The position numbers and the translations under genes are program-made. Shown here piece after piece: positions 1-8,498 of a DNA stretch of 64,000 nucleotides (within the stretch, counting starts at the first letter, position 1; each line of letters begins with the position of its first letter). The notes under the pieces are model-generated. The model did not search any database. It had not been told where the DNA came from and worked only from the letters and a program-made list of their open reading frames with translations. The stretch comes from Proteobacteria bacterium SG_bin6 (GTDB taxonomy: Bacteria > Pseudomonadota > Alphaproteobacteria > Sphingomonadales > Sphingomonadaceae), in NCBI GenBank assembly GCA_002083435.1, contig LWDJ01000006.1, positions 38,233 through 102,232 of the forward strand. The letters run 5' to 3'.

Positions 1-725
1 CGGCCCAGTTCGGCGAGGATGTCGCCGCGCTCATCGGCGATGAAGCTGGTGCCGTAGAAAATCTGGCCATGCTCGTCGCCGATGCGGTTGGCGGCGACCA
101 CCGGCACGACGTTCGACACCGCATGGCCGACCATCGCCCGCCGCCACAGCCGCGCGGTATCGAGACTGTCGTCATGCGGCTCGCTGCCGATCGCGGTGGG
201 GTAGAACAGCACCTCCGCGCCCATCAGCATCATCGCGCGCGCGGTTTCGGGATACCATTGGTCCCAGCACACCCCCACGCCCAAGGTCGCGCCCGGGCCG
301 GGCCACACCTTGAAGCCGGTATTGCCCGGGCGGAAATAGAATTTCTCCTCATAGCCCGGGCCATCGGGGATGTGGCTCTTGCGATAGACGCCCTGCACCG
401 CGCCATCGGGGCCGATCATCGCGAGCGAGTTATAATGATGCGGCCCGTCCGCCTCGAAGAAGCTGGTCGGGATATGGACGCCGAGTTCGGCGGCGAGCGC
501 CCGCATCGCGAGTACGCTCGGATGCTCGCCCACGGGCCGCGCGGTGGCGAACAGGCCTTCATCCTCCACCCGGCAGAAATATTCGCCCTCGAAGAGTTCG
601 GGCGGCAGGATCACCTGCGCCCCGCGCCCGGCGGCCTCGCGCACGGCTTCGGAGACCTTGGCGATATTGGCGGCGGTGTCGGCGCTGAAGGCAAGTTGCA
701 GCGCGGCGACGGTGATCTGGGTCAT
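1..725 (-). CDS. aguB: N-carbamoylputrescine amidase (3' end outside window)
   Basis: Carbon-nitrogen hydrolase of the nitrilase fold that converts N-carbamoylputrescine to putrescine, CO2 and ammonia, the last step of the agmatine route to putrescine. The frame opens at an ATG at 725 and runs off the left edge, giving 241 codons of a protein usually about 280-295 residues long. The nitrilase triad is visible: Glu43 in PPELFEG, Lys116 in YRKSHIPD and Cys153 in GVCWDQWYPE. The phrases EEKFYFRPGN and IGSEPHDDSLD are typical of the AguB branch rather than of beta-ureidopropionase. An agmatine deiminase gene often adjoins it and may lie beyond the left edge. The 159 bases upstream of the start hold no gene. 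Confidence 0.93.
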   Translation of the reverse strand, partial: MTQITVAALQLAFSADTAANIAKVSEAVREAAGRGAQVILPPELFEGEYFCRVEDEGLFATARPVGEHPSVLAMRALAAELGVHIPTSFFEADGPHHYNSLAMIGPDGAVQGVYRKSHIPDGPGYEEKFYFRPGNTGFKVWPGPGATLGVGVCWDQWYPETARAMMLMGAEVLFYPTAIGSEPHDDSLDTARLWRRAMVGHAVSNVVPVVAANRIGDEHGQIFYGTSFIADERGDILAELG

Positions 726-884
726 GGCCGGAACTCCGGAAAAGGGGCGGGCGCGATGTAGGGCAGCGCGGGCGGAATTGAAACACTTGTTCGCCGGGAG
801 CATCGCCGAGGGGGGCGGACTTGGACGACGCGGTAACCGGGTGAACGCTCCCCACCGGAAGGAGGGGAAGCGGCACGGCGGCCA

Positions 885-1535
885 CTAGCGACAGGCCCCC
901 GTTCGAGGACATTCTCGCCGCGAGATCAGGCGATCAACAATGATCTCCTGACCGAACATGCCCATGTGACCATAGTTACCCGGGTACATCGTCTTGCGAC
1001 CAATGAATTCGACGAACACTCTCCCGCCGCGCCGTTGCCGTTGGCGCCGCACGTCGGTTCGGCTGACATCGAGCCAAATCGACCCCGCGATGGCCAGATC
1101 GGCTTGCTTTCGCCATCCTGGCGATTTCGGGTCGCCGCGCGGCCATTCGGGCGGCGTGGTTCCTTCCGGGATGAATTGCTGGCCCTCGAACTCATCGATC
1201 CAGATACCGCGAAATCGACGCGGCGGGTCCATCTTGTAGCACTGGTCGAGGGGCAGCGAGCTGACCACATCGGCCTCGACATGGTACAAACAGGGTCGCT
1301 CCCGGACCAGATCGCCGCCAAAGCGATAACAGCCTCGCCCCTCATCAGATGGAGCGCATGGTTTTTCGAGAAGCCGTGCACGCTTCTGATCTTCAGCGCG
1401 CGCGAATACTTCCGGCTTGGGCAGGCTGAATTGAGCGAACGCATTGGCGGTGAGGCTAAGCGTTGCGCCCGCGAGCACCCCTAGGAGCCGACTTACCAAG
1501 GAAATGCTCCTCGCGCTTGATGGACGAATAACCAT
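885..1535 (-). CDS. exported protein of unknown function
   Basis: I do not recognise a family. The frame is open from 1571, but the ATG at 1535 is preferred because it puts a good signal peptide at the start: arginines, a hydrophobic run around LLGVLAGATLSL, then ANAFA before a Gln. The mature part of about 180 residues has three or four cysteines (EKPCAPSDEGRGCYRF, RPCLYHVE, LDQCYKM) that could form disulfides in the periplasm, and a conserved-looking end with GRKTMYPGNYGHMGMFGQEI. Codon use is less GC-biased than in the neighbours. It lies downstream of nrdR on the same strand, so it may be at the tail of that transcript. It could be a species-group-specific periplasmic protein. Confidence 0.6.
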   Translation of the reverse strand: MVIRPSSARSISLVSRLLGVLAGATLSLTANAFAQFSLPKPEVFARAEDQKRARLLEKPCAPSDEGRGCYRFGGDLVRERPCLYHVEADVVSSLPLDQCYKMDPPRRFRGIWIDEFEGQQFIPEGTTPPEWPRGDPKSPGWRKQADLAIAGSIWLDVSRTDVRRQRQRRGGRVFVEFIGRKTMYPGNYGHMGMFGQEIIVDRLISRRECPRTGACR

Positions 1536-1628
1536 TGATCGTTCCCGCGCACGCCGCACCTTATCAATCAAGGTCCGCGACCGCGGCGCTTGCCGACAAG
1601 CCGCTTCTCCAGGTCCAAAGTCTCCCCA

Positions 1629-2105
1629 CTACCCCTTCGCCACCGCGCTCACATGGCCGGCGAACTCCTCGAAATCGCGCGCCTCGCGGAAGTCCTTATA
1701 CACGCTTGCGAACCTGATGTACGCGACCGAATCGAGCCCCTTCAGCCCTTCCATCACCATCTCGCCGATGCGCTTCGCCGGCACTTCGCTGTCGCCCAAA
1801 GTCTCCAGCTGGCGCTGGATGCCCGAGACGAGCTTCTCGATCCGCACCGCGTCGATCGGGCGCTTGCGGCAGGCGATCGAGACCGAGCGCATCAGCTTGT
1901 CGCGGTCGAACGGCTCGCGCCGCACGTCACTCCCCGCGCCGCCGCTCTTCACCACCACCAGCTCGCGCAGCTGGATGCGCTCGAAGGTGGTGAAGCGCGC
2001 CGCGCACCCCTCGCACTGGCGGCGCCGGCGGATCGCGGCGCCGTCCTCGGTCGAGCGGCTGTCCTTTACCTGGCTGTCCTCATGGCCGCAGAACGGGCAG
2101 CGCAT
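1629..2105 (-). CDS. nrdR: transcriptional repressor NrdR
   Basis: Zinc-ribbon/ATP-cone regulator that represses ribonucleotide reductase genes in response to nucleotide levels. The 158-residue length is normal for the family. The N-terminus carries the zinc ribbon with cysteines 3, 6, 31 and 34 (RCPFCGH and QCEGC), followed by RFTTFER and an ATP-cone domain over about residues 49-139 (LVVVKSGG, FDRDKLMRS). The ATG at 2105 directly abuts the glyA stop codon (2106-2108), so nrdR is the third gene of an rpiB-glyA-nrdR operon. The glyA-nrdR pairing is common in Alphaproteobacteria and links one-carbon supply with deoxynucleotide synthesis. Confidence 0.97.
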   Translation of the reverse strand: MRCPFCGHEDSQVKDSRSTEDGAAIRRRRQCEGCAARFTTFERIQLRELVVVKSGGAGSDVRREPFDRDKLMRSVSIACRKRPIDAVRIEKLVSGIQRQLETLGDSEVPAKRIGEMVMEGLKGLDSVAYIRFASVYKDFREARDFEEFAGHVSAVAKG

Positions 2106-3419
2106 TCACATCCCCGGATAAACGGGGAAGCGCGCGGTGAGCGCCGCCACTGCATCGCGGACATGCTGCTCGACCTGGCCGTCGCCCGCCTCGCCATTGC
2201 GGGCGAGTCCCTCGACCACCTGCGCGATCAGCTGGCCGACCTGGCGGAACTCGGCAGGGCCGAAGCCGCGCGTCGTGCCGGCGGGGGTGCCGAGGCGGAT
2301 GCCGGAGGTGACGAAAGGCGAGCGCGTGTCGAACGGCACGCTGTTCTTGTTGCACGTCAGCCAGGCGCGATCGAGCGCCTTCTCGGCCGCCTTGCCGGTC
2401 ACGTCCTTGGCCGAGAGATCGACCAGCACGAGGTGATTGTCGGTCCCGCCCGAAACCACGCCGAGCCCGGCTTCGACCAGGCTCGCCGCCAGCGCGCGGG
2501 CATTTTCGACGATACGGTGGGCGTAGAGCTTGAATTCGGGGCGCAGCGCCTCGCGGAAGGCGACCGCCTTCGCCGCGACGATGTGCATCAGCGGCCCGCC
2601 CTGCAGCCCGGGGAAGATCGCCGAGTTGAACTTCTTCGCCAGATCCTCGTCATTGGTCAGGATAATGCCCGAACGCGGGCCGCGCAGCGACTTGTGCGTG
2701 GTCGAGGTGACGACATGCGCGTGCGGGAAGGGCGAGGGATGCGCCCCGCCCGCGACCAGCCCCGAGAAGTGCGACATATCGACCATCAGATAGGCGCCCA
2801 CCGCGTCCGCGATCGCGCGGAAGGCGGCAAAATCCCAGTGGCGCGAATAGGCGGTGCCGCCGGCGATGATCAGCTTGGGGCAGTGTTCGTGCGCCAGCCG
2901 CTCCACCTCGGCCATGTCGATCAGATGGTCCTCGCGCCGCACGCCATAGGGGATCGGCTTGAACCATTTGCCGCTCATGTTGACCGGCGAACCATGGGTG
3001 AGGTGCCCGCCCGAATTGAGATCGAGCCCCATGAAGGCGTCGCCCGGATTGAGCAGCGCGAGGAACACCGCCTGGTTCATCTGGCTGCCCGAATTGGGCT
3101 GCACATTCGCGAAGTCGCACCCGAACAATTGCTTGGCGCGCTCGATCGCCAGCGTCTCGACGACATCGGCATAGTCGCAGCCGCCATAATAGCGCTTGCC
3201 GGGGTACCCTTCGGCATATTTGTTGGTGAACACCGAACCGGCGGCCTCCAGCACCGCGCGGCTGGCGATGTTCTCGCTCGCGATCAGCTCGATCTTGTCG
3301 CGCTGGCGGGCGAGTTCGTTGTTGACGGCCTGGGCGATCTCGGGATCGGCCTCGGCGAGGCTATCGTGCCAGAAGCCGTGCATCGGATCGTGGCTGTCGT
3401 TCATCGCGGTCGCGGTCAT
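2106..3419 (-). CDS. glyA: serine hydroxymethyltransferase
   Basis: PLP enzyme interconverting serine and glycine while charging tetrahydrofolate with a one-carbon unit; cytoplasmic. The protein has 437 residues, normal for GlyA. The PLP lysine is Lys243 in STTHKSLRGPRSG, and IASEN, YAEGYPGKRYYGG and the GGHLTHG segment are diagnostic. The frame is open for 84 more codons upstream, but that part is a shadow of rpiB and is arginine/proline-rich. The ATG at 3419 gives the usual N-terminus and overlaps the rpiB stop codon by four bases, a sign of translational coupling. Confidence 0.98.
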   Translation of the reverse strand: MTATAMNDSHDPMHGFWHDSLAEADPEIAQAVNNELARQRDKIELIASENIASRAVLEAAGSVFTNKYAEGYPGKRYYGGCDYADVVETLAIERAKQLFGCDFANVQPNSGSQMNQAVFLALLNPGDAFMGLDLNSGGHLTHGSPVNMSGKWFKPIPYGVRREDHLIDMAEVERLAHEHCPKLIIAGGTAYSRHWDFAAFRAIADAVGAYLMVDMSHFSGLVAGGAHPSPFPHAHVVTSTTHKSLRGPRSGIILTNDEDLAKKFNSAIFPGLQGGPLMHIVAAKAVAFREALRPEFKLYAHRIVENARALAASLVEAGLGVVSGGTDNHLVLVDLSAKDVTGKAAEKALDRAWLTCNKNSVPFDTRSPFVTSGIRLGTPAGTTRGFGPAEFRQVGQLIAQVVEGLARNGEAGDGQVEQHVRDAVAALTARFPVYPGM

Positions 3420-3862
3420 GCCAGGGTCTCCTGCGGGGCGCCGAGCTTGTCGACGCGGTGTTGGTGGCGGCCGCCTTCGAAGTCGGCCGAGAGGAAAGCG
3501 GTGAGGATGGCGCGCGCCATCTCCTCGCCGATCAGCCGCGCGCCGAACGCGACCGCGTTGGCGTCGTTGTGCTGGCGGGCGAGCGTGGCGCTCAAGGGAT
3601 CGTCGACGCGGGCGCAGCGCAAGGCGGGATGGCGGTTGACCGCGATCGAGATGCCGATGCCGCTGCCGCACACCGCGATGCCGCGCTCGGCGCGCCCGCT
3701 CGCGACCGCTTCGGCGAGGGCGCGGCCGAAATCGGGATAATCGACGCTCGCCGTGCCGTTCGTCCCCAGGTCGAGCACGTCATGCCCGGCGGCCTCCAGC
3801 CAGGGGACGAGCGCCGCCTTCAGCGGATAACCGGCATGATCGGAGGCGATGGCGAGCTGCAT
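3416..3862 (-). CDS. rpiB: ribose 5-phosphate isomerase B
   Basis: Interconverts ribose 5-phosphate and ribulose 5-phosphate in the pentose phosphate pathway. The 148-residue length fits the RpiB/LacAB family. Family signatures are the start MQLAIASDHAGYPLK (Asp8, His9), DYPDFG, the catalytic Cys65 in AVCGSGIGISIAVN, and RQHNDANAVAFGAR. It is the first gene of the rpiB-glyA-nrdR operon and overlaps glyA by four bases. The 134 bases between it and the divergent sigma-factor gene must hold the promoters of both; I could not pick out convincing -35/-10 boxes there. Confidence 0.97.
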   Translation of the reverse strand: MQLAIASDHAGYPLKAALVPWLEAAGHDVLDLGTNGTASVDYPDFGRALAEAVASGRAERGIAVCGSGIGISIAVNRHPALRCARVDDPLSATLARQHNDANAVAFGARLIGEEMARAILTAFLSADFEGGRHQHRVDKLGAPQETLA

Positions 3863-3996
3863 CCACGAGCACCTATGCGAGGAAGTCGCCCCTTTAACCG
3901 AGCCCCGGGCGCGGCGCCACCCCGGCGCGCGCTCGGTCGAAGGCGGGCGCAGAAAATCGCTTGCGCGCGGCGCGATAGCGGTTACCGACAGCGGCC

Positions 3997-4563
3997 GTGA
4001 GCGAGCCCCAAGACGCGAATGCCGCCCGGGCGCGGCTGGTCGAATTGCTCTGGCGCTGTGGCCAGGAGGAGCGCGCGGCTCTGTCGGAACTGTACCGTCT
4101 CACCAGCGCAAAACTTTTTGGGATCGTCTTTCGTATCTGTGGCGAGCGCCAAGGGGCCGAGGATGTGTTGCAGGATGTGTATCTGACGATCTGGAAACGC
4201 GCCGGCGCCTATGAGTCGCACCGGGCGAGCCCGATCACCTGGCTGGCGACGATCGCCCGCAACCGCGCGATCGACTGGCGGCGCGCGCAGGGCAAGCGTG
4301 CGTTCTCGGCGATCGACGAGGCGGCGCCGATCCCCGATGATCGCCCCGGTGCGGAGGCCGGCTTGCTCGCCGACGAGGCCGAGCGCCGGCTGCACCTGTG
4401 CCTCGACGCGCTGGAAGAGCGCGCGCGCGACGCGATCCGCACCGCCTTCTTCGACGGGCTGACCTATGCCGAACTCGCCGAGGCCCGCGCGGTGCCATTG
4501 GGGACGATGAAAAGCTGGGTCCGCCGCGGGCTGATCCGGCTGAAGGAGTGCGTCGAGCAATGA
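3997..4563 (+). CDS. ECF sigma factor (SigK/RpoE-like)
   Basis: Extracytoplasmic-function RNA polymerase sigma factor of 188 residues. Region 2 is seen in AEDVLQDVYLTIWKRA with the following SPITWLATIARNRAIDWRR, and region 4 in LTYAELAEARAVPLGTMKSWVRRG, the helix-turn-helix that reads the -35 element. The start is a GTG at 3997 with no strong Shine-Dalgarno sequence. The last codons overlap the start of an RskA-type anti-sigma gene (ATGA), the usual arrangement for a sigma factor held inactive at the membrane by its partner. Such pairs usually regulate their own promoter. The stress that is sensed cannot be told from the sequence. Confidence 0.95.
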   Translation: MSEPQDANAARARLVELLWRCGQEERAALSELYRLTSAKLFGIVFRICGERQGAEDVLQDVYLTIWKRAGAYESHRASPITWLATIARNRAIDWRRAQGKRAFSAIDEAAPIPDDRPGAEAGLLADEAERRLHLCLDALEERARDAIRTAFFDGLTYAELAEARAVPLGTMKSWVRRGLIRLKECVEQ

Positions 4564-5270
4564 GCGCGCCCGACGAGCTTCCCGACGATGGCGCCACCCA
4601 GGCAGCCGAACTCGCGCTCGGCCTGCTCGAAGGGCCGGAGCGCGCGGCGGCTTTGCGCCGGCTGCTCGCCGAACCGGGCTTCGCCGCCGAGGTCGATGCC
4701 TGGCGCGCGCATTTCGCGCTGCTGCTGCCGGTGCTACCCGGCCGGGCAGCGCCCGAGACGGTCCTGGAGCGCGTCGAGGCGGCGCTGGACGGTCGCGGGG
4801 CTGCGCCGGCGGGGATTTGGCGGGGCTGGCAGTGGCTGGCAGGGGCCGCGACGCTGGTCGCGGCGACGCTCGCCGGGGTCTTGGTGCTGCGCCCCGCGCC
4901 GGCGCCGGTGGTCATCGCCCAGGCCCCCGCGCCGCTGCCGATCCTCGCCGCCGCGATCGTCTCCACCGATGGCGAAGCGCCCGCCGTGGCCGCGGTTTAC
5001 GAGCCCGGACGCGACCTGCTCCGCGTCGCCGGCACCGTCCCCACCGACGCCGGCCACAGCCCGGAACTCTGGGTGATCGCCGCCGACAAGCTGCCGGTGT
5101 CGCTCGGCGTGATCGGCGCCGGACCCAATGACGTGACGATCGCGCGGCTGCACAAGCGTCGATTTGTCGCGGGATCACAATTGGTTATCACCGCCGAAGC
5201 GCGCGGCGGCTCGCCCGACGGCAAGCCGCACGGCCCAGCGATCGGCGCGGGCGCCCTCGCGAAAATCTAG
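4560..5270 (+). CDS. RskA-type anti-sigma factor
   Basis: Single-pass membrane anti-sigma factor of 236 residues that should bind the ECF sigma factor encoded just upstream. The N-terminal cytoplasmic part (residues 1-85) has the acidic LALGLLEGPERAA and helical segments typical of anti-sigma-K domains. One membrane helix lies at about 91-111, followed by a periplasmic domain with SPELWVIAADKLPVSLGVI, characteristic of the RskA C-terminal family. The ATG overlaps the sigma stop codon. An upstream in-frame extension to 4398 lies inside the sigma gene and is rejected. The protein has no zinc-binding HxxxCxxC motif, so it is not a ZAS-type anti-sigma factor. Confidence 0.93.
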   Translation: MSAPDELPDDGATQAAELALGLLEGPERAAALRRLLAEPGFAAEVDAWRAHFALLLPVLPGRAAPETVLERVEAALDGRGAAPAGIWRGWQWLAGAATLVAATLAGVLVLRPAPAPVVIAQAPAPLPILAAAIVSTDGEAPAVAAVYEPGRDLLRVAGTVPTDAGHSPELWVIAADKLPVSLGVIGAGPNDVTIARLHKRRFVAGSQLVITAEARGGSPDGKPHGPAIGAGALAKI

Positions 5271-5283
5271 CGCGAGCGCTCCA

Positions 5284-5379
5284 CTTCGACCCACCCCAAC
5301 CCCTCCCTTTCAGGGAGGGGCTGAAATCCGCCCAACCTGCTCCCCTCCCTGACAGGGAGGGGCTGGGAGTGGGTCGAAG
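5284..5379. repeat. nested palindrome: outer stem enclosing two hairpins
   Basis: An 11-base arm at 5284-5294 (CTTCGACCCAC) is matched perfectly by its reverse complement at 5369-5379. Inside lie two near-identical hairpins built on CCCCTCCCT and AGGGAGGGG (about 5300-5321 and 5341-5362). A single strand could fold as a three-way junction. It sits between the anti-sigma gene and polA. It may also end transcription, but no T-run follows. Confidence 0.85.
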
Positions 5380-5471
5380 CGGCGCACAACGGCGGAACAT
5401 CAGAACCCCTGCGACACCCCCGTTACACCAAAGCGCTTTGTCGCACGCGCCCCCGCTGCTATCGCCCGGCA

Positions 5472-8225
5472 ATGCCCCATCTCTATCTGGTCGACGGTTC
5501 CGGCTATATCTTCCGCGCCTATCACCGCCTGCCACCGCTGACGAACAAGCATGGCGAGCCGGTCGGCGCGGTCTATGGCTATACGACGATGTTGTGGAAG
5601 CTCGCCGATGAGCTCCACAAGGCGGAAGGGCCAACGCATATGGCGGTGGTGCTCGACAAGGGCAGCCATTCGTTCCGCAACGATCTTTACGATGATTACA
5701 AGGCGCACCGCCCGCCGCCGCCCGAGGATCTCGTCCCGCAATTCCCGATGATCCGCGATGCGACCCGCGCCTTCTCGCTCCCCTGCATCGAGAAGGAGGG
5801 GCTGGAGGCCGACGACATCATCGCCAGCTACGCCAAGGCCGCGCTCGCCCAAGGCTGGTCGGTCACGATCGTCTCGTCCGACAAGGATCTGATGCAGCTG
5901 ATCGAGCCTGGGCTCGACCTGTACGACACGATGAACAACCGCCGCCTGAACGCGCCGGAGGTCGTCGAGAAGTTCGGCGTCGGGCCCGATAAGCTGGGCG
6001 ATGTGCTCGCGCTGATGGGCGACAGTGTCGACAACGTGCCCGGCGTGCCCGGCGTTGGCCCCAAGACGGCGGCCAAGCTGATCCTGGAGCATGGCGACCT
6101 GGAAAGCGTGCTCGCCGCCGCGCCCGCGATGAAGCCGGGGAAGCTGCGCGACAATCTGATCGACCATGCCGAAATGGCGCGCCTCTCCCGCGTGCTGGTG
6201 ACACTGAAGAGCGACGCCCCGCTCGCCGAGCCGCTCGACGCGCTCGAGCTTCAGGGCATTCCCGAGCCGCCGCTGCGCGCCTTCCTGGAGCATCACGGCT
6301 TCAAGTCGCTGCTGGCGAAACTGGGCGCGGTGGCCGATCCGCCGGTCGCTTCGCCCACCCCGGTCGCGGCCGAGGATGACCCGCCCTGCGACCATGACGG
6401 TTACGAAACCGTCGTCACCGAAGAAGCGCTCGATGCCTGGATCGCGGCGGCGCGGGCGCAAGGCTATGTCGCGGTCGATACCGAGACGACCGGCCTCAAC
6501 GCCGCGCGCGCGGAGCTCGTGGGAGTGAGCCTCGCCCTCGCGCCTAACAAGGCGTGCTACATCCCGGTCGGCCACGGCGCGAAGGACATGTTCGCCGAGG
6601 AGTGGCCTCAGCTCGATCGCGACGTGGCGCTCGCCAAGCTGAAACCGCTGCTCGAGGACGAAAGCGTCCTCAAGATCGGGCATAATCTGAAATACGACAT
6701 GGTCGTGCTCGGCCGCTGCGGGATCGACGTGGCGCCGCATGACGACACGATCCTGATGAGCTTCGCGCTCGGCGCAGGGCTCAACGGCCACGGCATGGAC
6801 GAGCTGGCGACGACGCACCTCTCGCACCAGTGCATCGCTTACAAGGACGTGGTCGGCACCGGCAAAAGCCAGCGCGGCTTTGGCGAGATCGACTTGAAGA
6901 GCGCCACCCGCTACGCCGCAGAGGATGCGGACGTGACGCTCCGGCTCTGGCGCCGCTTCAAGCCGCGCTTGCCCGCCGAAGGCGCGACGCGGGTGTATGA
7001 GATGGTCGATCGCCCGCTTCCCCCGGTGATCGCGCGAATGGAGCGGCACGGCATCAAGGTCGACGCCAAGCGTTTGGCCGAGCTGTCGGCGGAATTTTCG
7101 GGCCAGATCGCGCGCCTCGAAACCGAGATCCACGCGGTCGCGGGCGGCCCCTTCACCATCGGCAGCCCCAAGCAACTGGGCGATGTGCTGTTCGAGCGGA
7201 TGGGGCTGAAGGGCGGGCGCAAGGGCAAGTCCGGCGTCTATTCGACCGACGCGAGCGAACTCGAACGGATCGCCGCCGCCAAGGGGACGGCGGGCGCCGA
7301 ACTCGCCGCGAAGGTGCTCGACTGGCGCCAGCTGACCAAGCTCAAAAGCACCTATACCGACGCGCTCCAGGCCGAGATCAACCCGGCCACCGGGCGCGTG
7401 CATACGAGTTACGGGCTGACCGGCGCGCAGACCGGGCGCTTGTCGTCGAACGATCCCAACCTGCAGAACATCCCGATCCGCACCGAGATCGGCCGCCAAA
7501 TCCGCGACGCGTTCGTGGCCGAACCCGGCCATGTGCTGCTCGCCGCCGACTATTCGCAGATCGAGCTGCGCCTGGCGGCGCACATGGCCGACGTACCGGC
7601 GCTGCGCGAGGCGTTCGCGAACGGGACGGACATCCATTCGATGACCGCGCAGGAACTGTTCGGCGAGGTGAACCGCGACACGCGCGGGCGGGCGAAGACG
7701 ATCAACTTCGCGATCCTCTATGGCATTTCGCGCTGGGGCCTGGCGGGGCGGCTCGACGTGACGCCGGACGAGGCGCAGTCGATGATCGACCGCTATTTCG
7801 AGCGGTTCCCCGGCATCAACCGCTACATCGCCGAGACGATCAGCCGGGCCAAGGAAACCGGATATACCGAGACGCTGTTCGGCCGGAAGACGCATTTCCC
7901 CCGACTGCAATCGAAGAACCAGGCCGAGCGCCAGGGGTCCGAACGCGCCGCGATCAACGCGCCCATCCAGGGGACCAGCGCCGACATCATCAAGCGCGCG
8001 ATGGTGCGCATGAGCCCCGCGCTGGCGGCCGAGGGGCTGCACGAGGTGAAGATGCTGCTCCAGGTGCATGACGAACTGGTGTTCGAAGTGCCCGAAGCGC
8101 TGGTCGACGCCGCCAAGCCGGTGATCGAGCGGGTGATGGCGACCGCCGCCGAACCCGCGGTTACGCTGACCGTACCGCTGGGCGTGGAGATCGGGGTTGG
8201 AGCCAGCTGGGGGGCAGCACACTGA
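5472..8225 (+). CDS. polA: DNA polymerase I
   Basis: Family A DNA polymerase used in Okazaki-fragment maturation and repair. The 917 residues cover all three domains: 5'-3' exonuclease (about 1-290, starting MPHLYLVDGSGYIFRAYH, with GDSVDNVPGVPGVGPKTA), 3'-5' proofreading exonuclease (about 315-500, with VAVDTETTGLN and KIGHNLKYDM, so the catalytic acids are kept), and polymerase (about 540-917, with motif A DYSQIELR, the O helix RGRAKTINFAILYG, and motif C VHDELVFEV). The stop overlaps the start of the next small gene by one base (TGATG). The complete proofreading motif makes this an E. coli-like rather than Taq-like enzyme. Confidence 0.98.
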   Translation: MPHLYLVDGSGYIFRAYHRLPPLTNKHGEPVGAVYGYTTMLWKLADELHKAEGPTHMAVVLDKGSHSFRNDLYDDYKAHRPPPPEDLVPQFPMIRDATRAFSLPCIEKEGLEADDIIASYAKAALAQGWSVTIVSSDKDLMQLIEPGLDLYDTMNNRRLNAPEVVEKFGVGPDKLGDVLALMGDSVDNVPGVPGVGPKTAAKLILEHGDLESVLAAAPAMKPGKLRDNLIDHAEMARLSRVLVTLKSDAPLAEPLDALELQGIPEPPLRAFLEHHGFKSLLAKLGAVADPPVASPTPVAAEDDPPCDHDGYETVVTEEALDAWIAAARAQGYVAVDTETTGLNAARAELVGVSLALAPNKACYIPVGHGAKDMFAEEWPQLDRDVALAKLKPLLEDESVLKIGHNLKYDMVVLGRCGIDVAPHDDTILMSFALGAGLNGHGMDELATTHLSHQCIAYKDVVGTGKSQRGFGEIDLKSATRYAAEDADVTLRLWRRFKPRLPAEGATRVYEMVDRPLPPVIARMERHGIKVDAKRLAELSAEFSGQIARLETEIHAVAGGPFTIGSPKQLGDVLFERMGLKGGRKGKSGVYSTDASELERIAAAKGTAGAELAAKVLDWRQLTKLKSTYTDALQAEINPATGRVHTSYGLTGAQTGRLSSNDPNLQNIPIRTEIGRQIRDAFVAEPGHVLLAADYSQIELRLAAHMADVPALREAFANGTDIHSMTAQELFGEVNRDTRGRAKTINFAILYGISRWGLAGRLDVTPDEAQSMIDRYFERFPGINRYIAETISRAKETGYTETLFGRKTHFPRLQSKNQAERQGSERAAINAPIQGTSADIIKRAMVRMSPALAAEGLHEVKMLLQVHDELVFEVPEALVDAAKPVIERVMATAAEPAVTLTVPLGVEIGVGASWGAAH

Positions 8226-8473
8226 TGAGCCAATATCGGGAGCGCTTGCAATTGTGGGTGCGGGAAGCCCTTGGAACTCTCGGTGGGAAGGGGACCGTCG
8301 TAGAGGTCTCCCGCCAAATCTGGCTGGAGCACGAACAAGATCTTCGCGGTGAGGGTAATCGATTCTTTACTTGGCAATATGACGTGCGCTGGGCTGCCGA
8401 CGCGCTCCGCAAGCAAGGCAAACTTGGCCTGCAGCGCAGCGGAACGAAAAGCCTGTGGGTGCTGAAGCCTTGA
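8225..8473 (+). CDS. small protein, winged-helix-like, coupled to polA
   Basis: An 82-residue protein I cannot name. It begins MSQYRERLQLWVREAL, has a TVVEVSRQIWLEHE stretch that looks like a recognition-helix region, then WQYDVRWAADALRKQGKL and a C-terminal SGTKSLWVLKP that looks like a beta-hairpin wing. This order resembles the small winged-helix modules found alone or fused to restriction-like enzymes. The ATG overlaps the polA stop by one base, so its translation is probably coupled to polymerase I, yet codon use is less GC-rich than polA, which hints at later acquisition. The fold assignment is inference. Confidence 0.6.
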   Translation: MSQYRERLQLWVREALGTLGGKGTVVEVSRQIWLEHEQDLRGEGNRFFTWQYDVRWAADALRKQGKLGLQRSGTKSLWVLKP

Positions 8474-8498
8474 GGCGACAGTTAGCTAAGGGCCGGCT

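Noticed and set aside
1590..3740. 716-codon open frame opposite nrdR, glyA and rpiB
   Set aside because: It crosses three well-identified genes on the other strand and has the composition of a shadow frame.
5400..8222. 940-codon open frame antisense to polA
   Set aside because: polA is complete with all catalytic motifs. The antisense frame is Arg/His/Leu-rich without domain character, a common effect of high GC at third codon positions.
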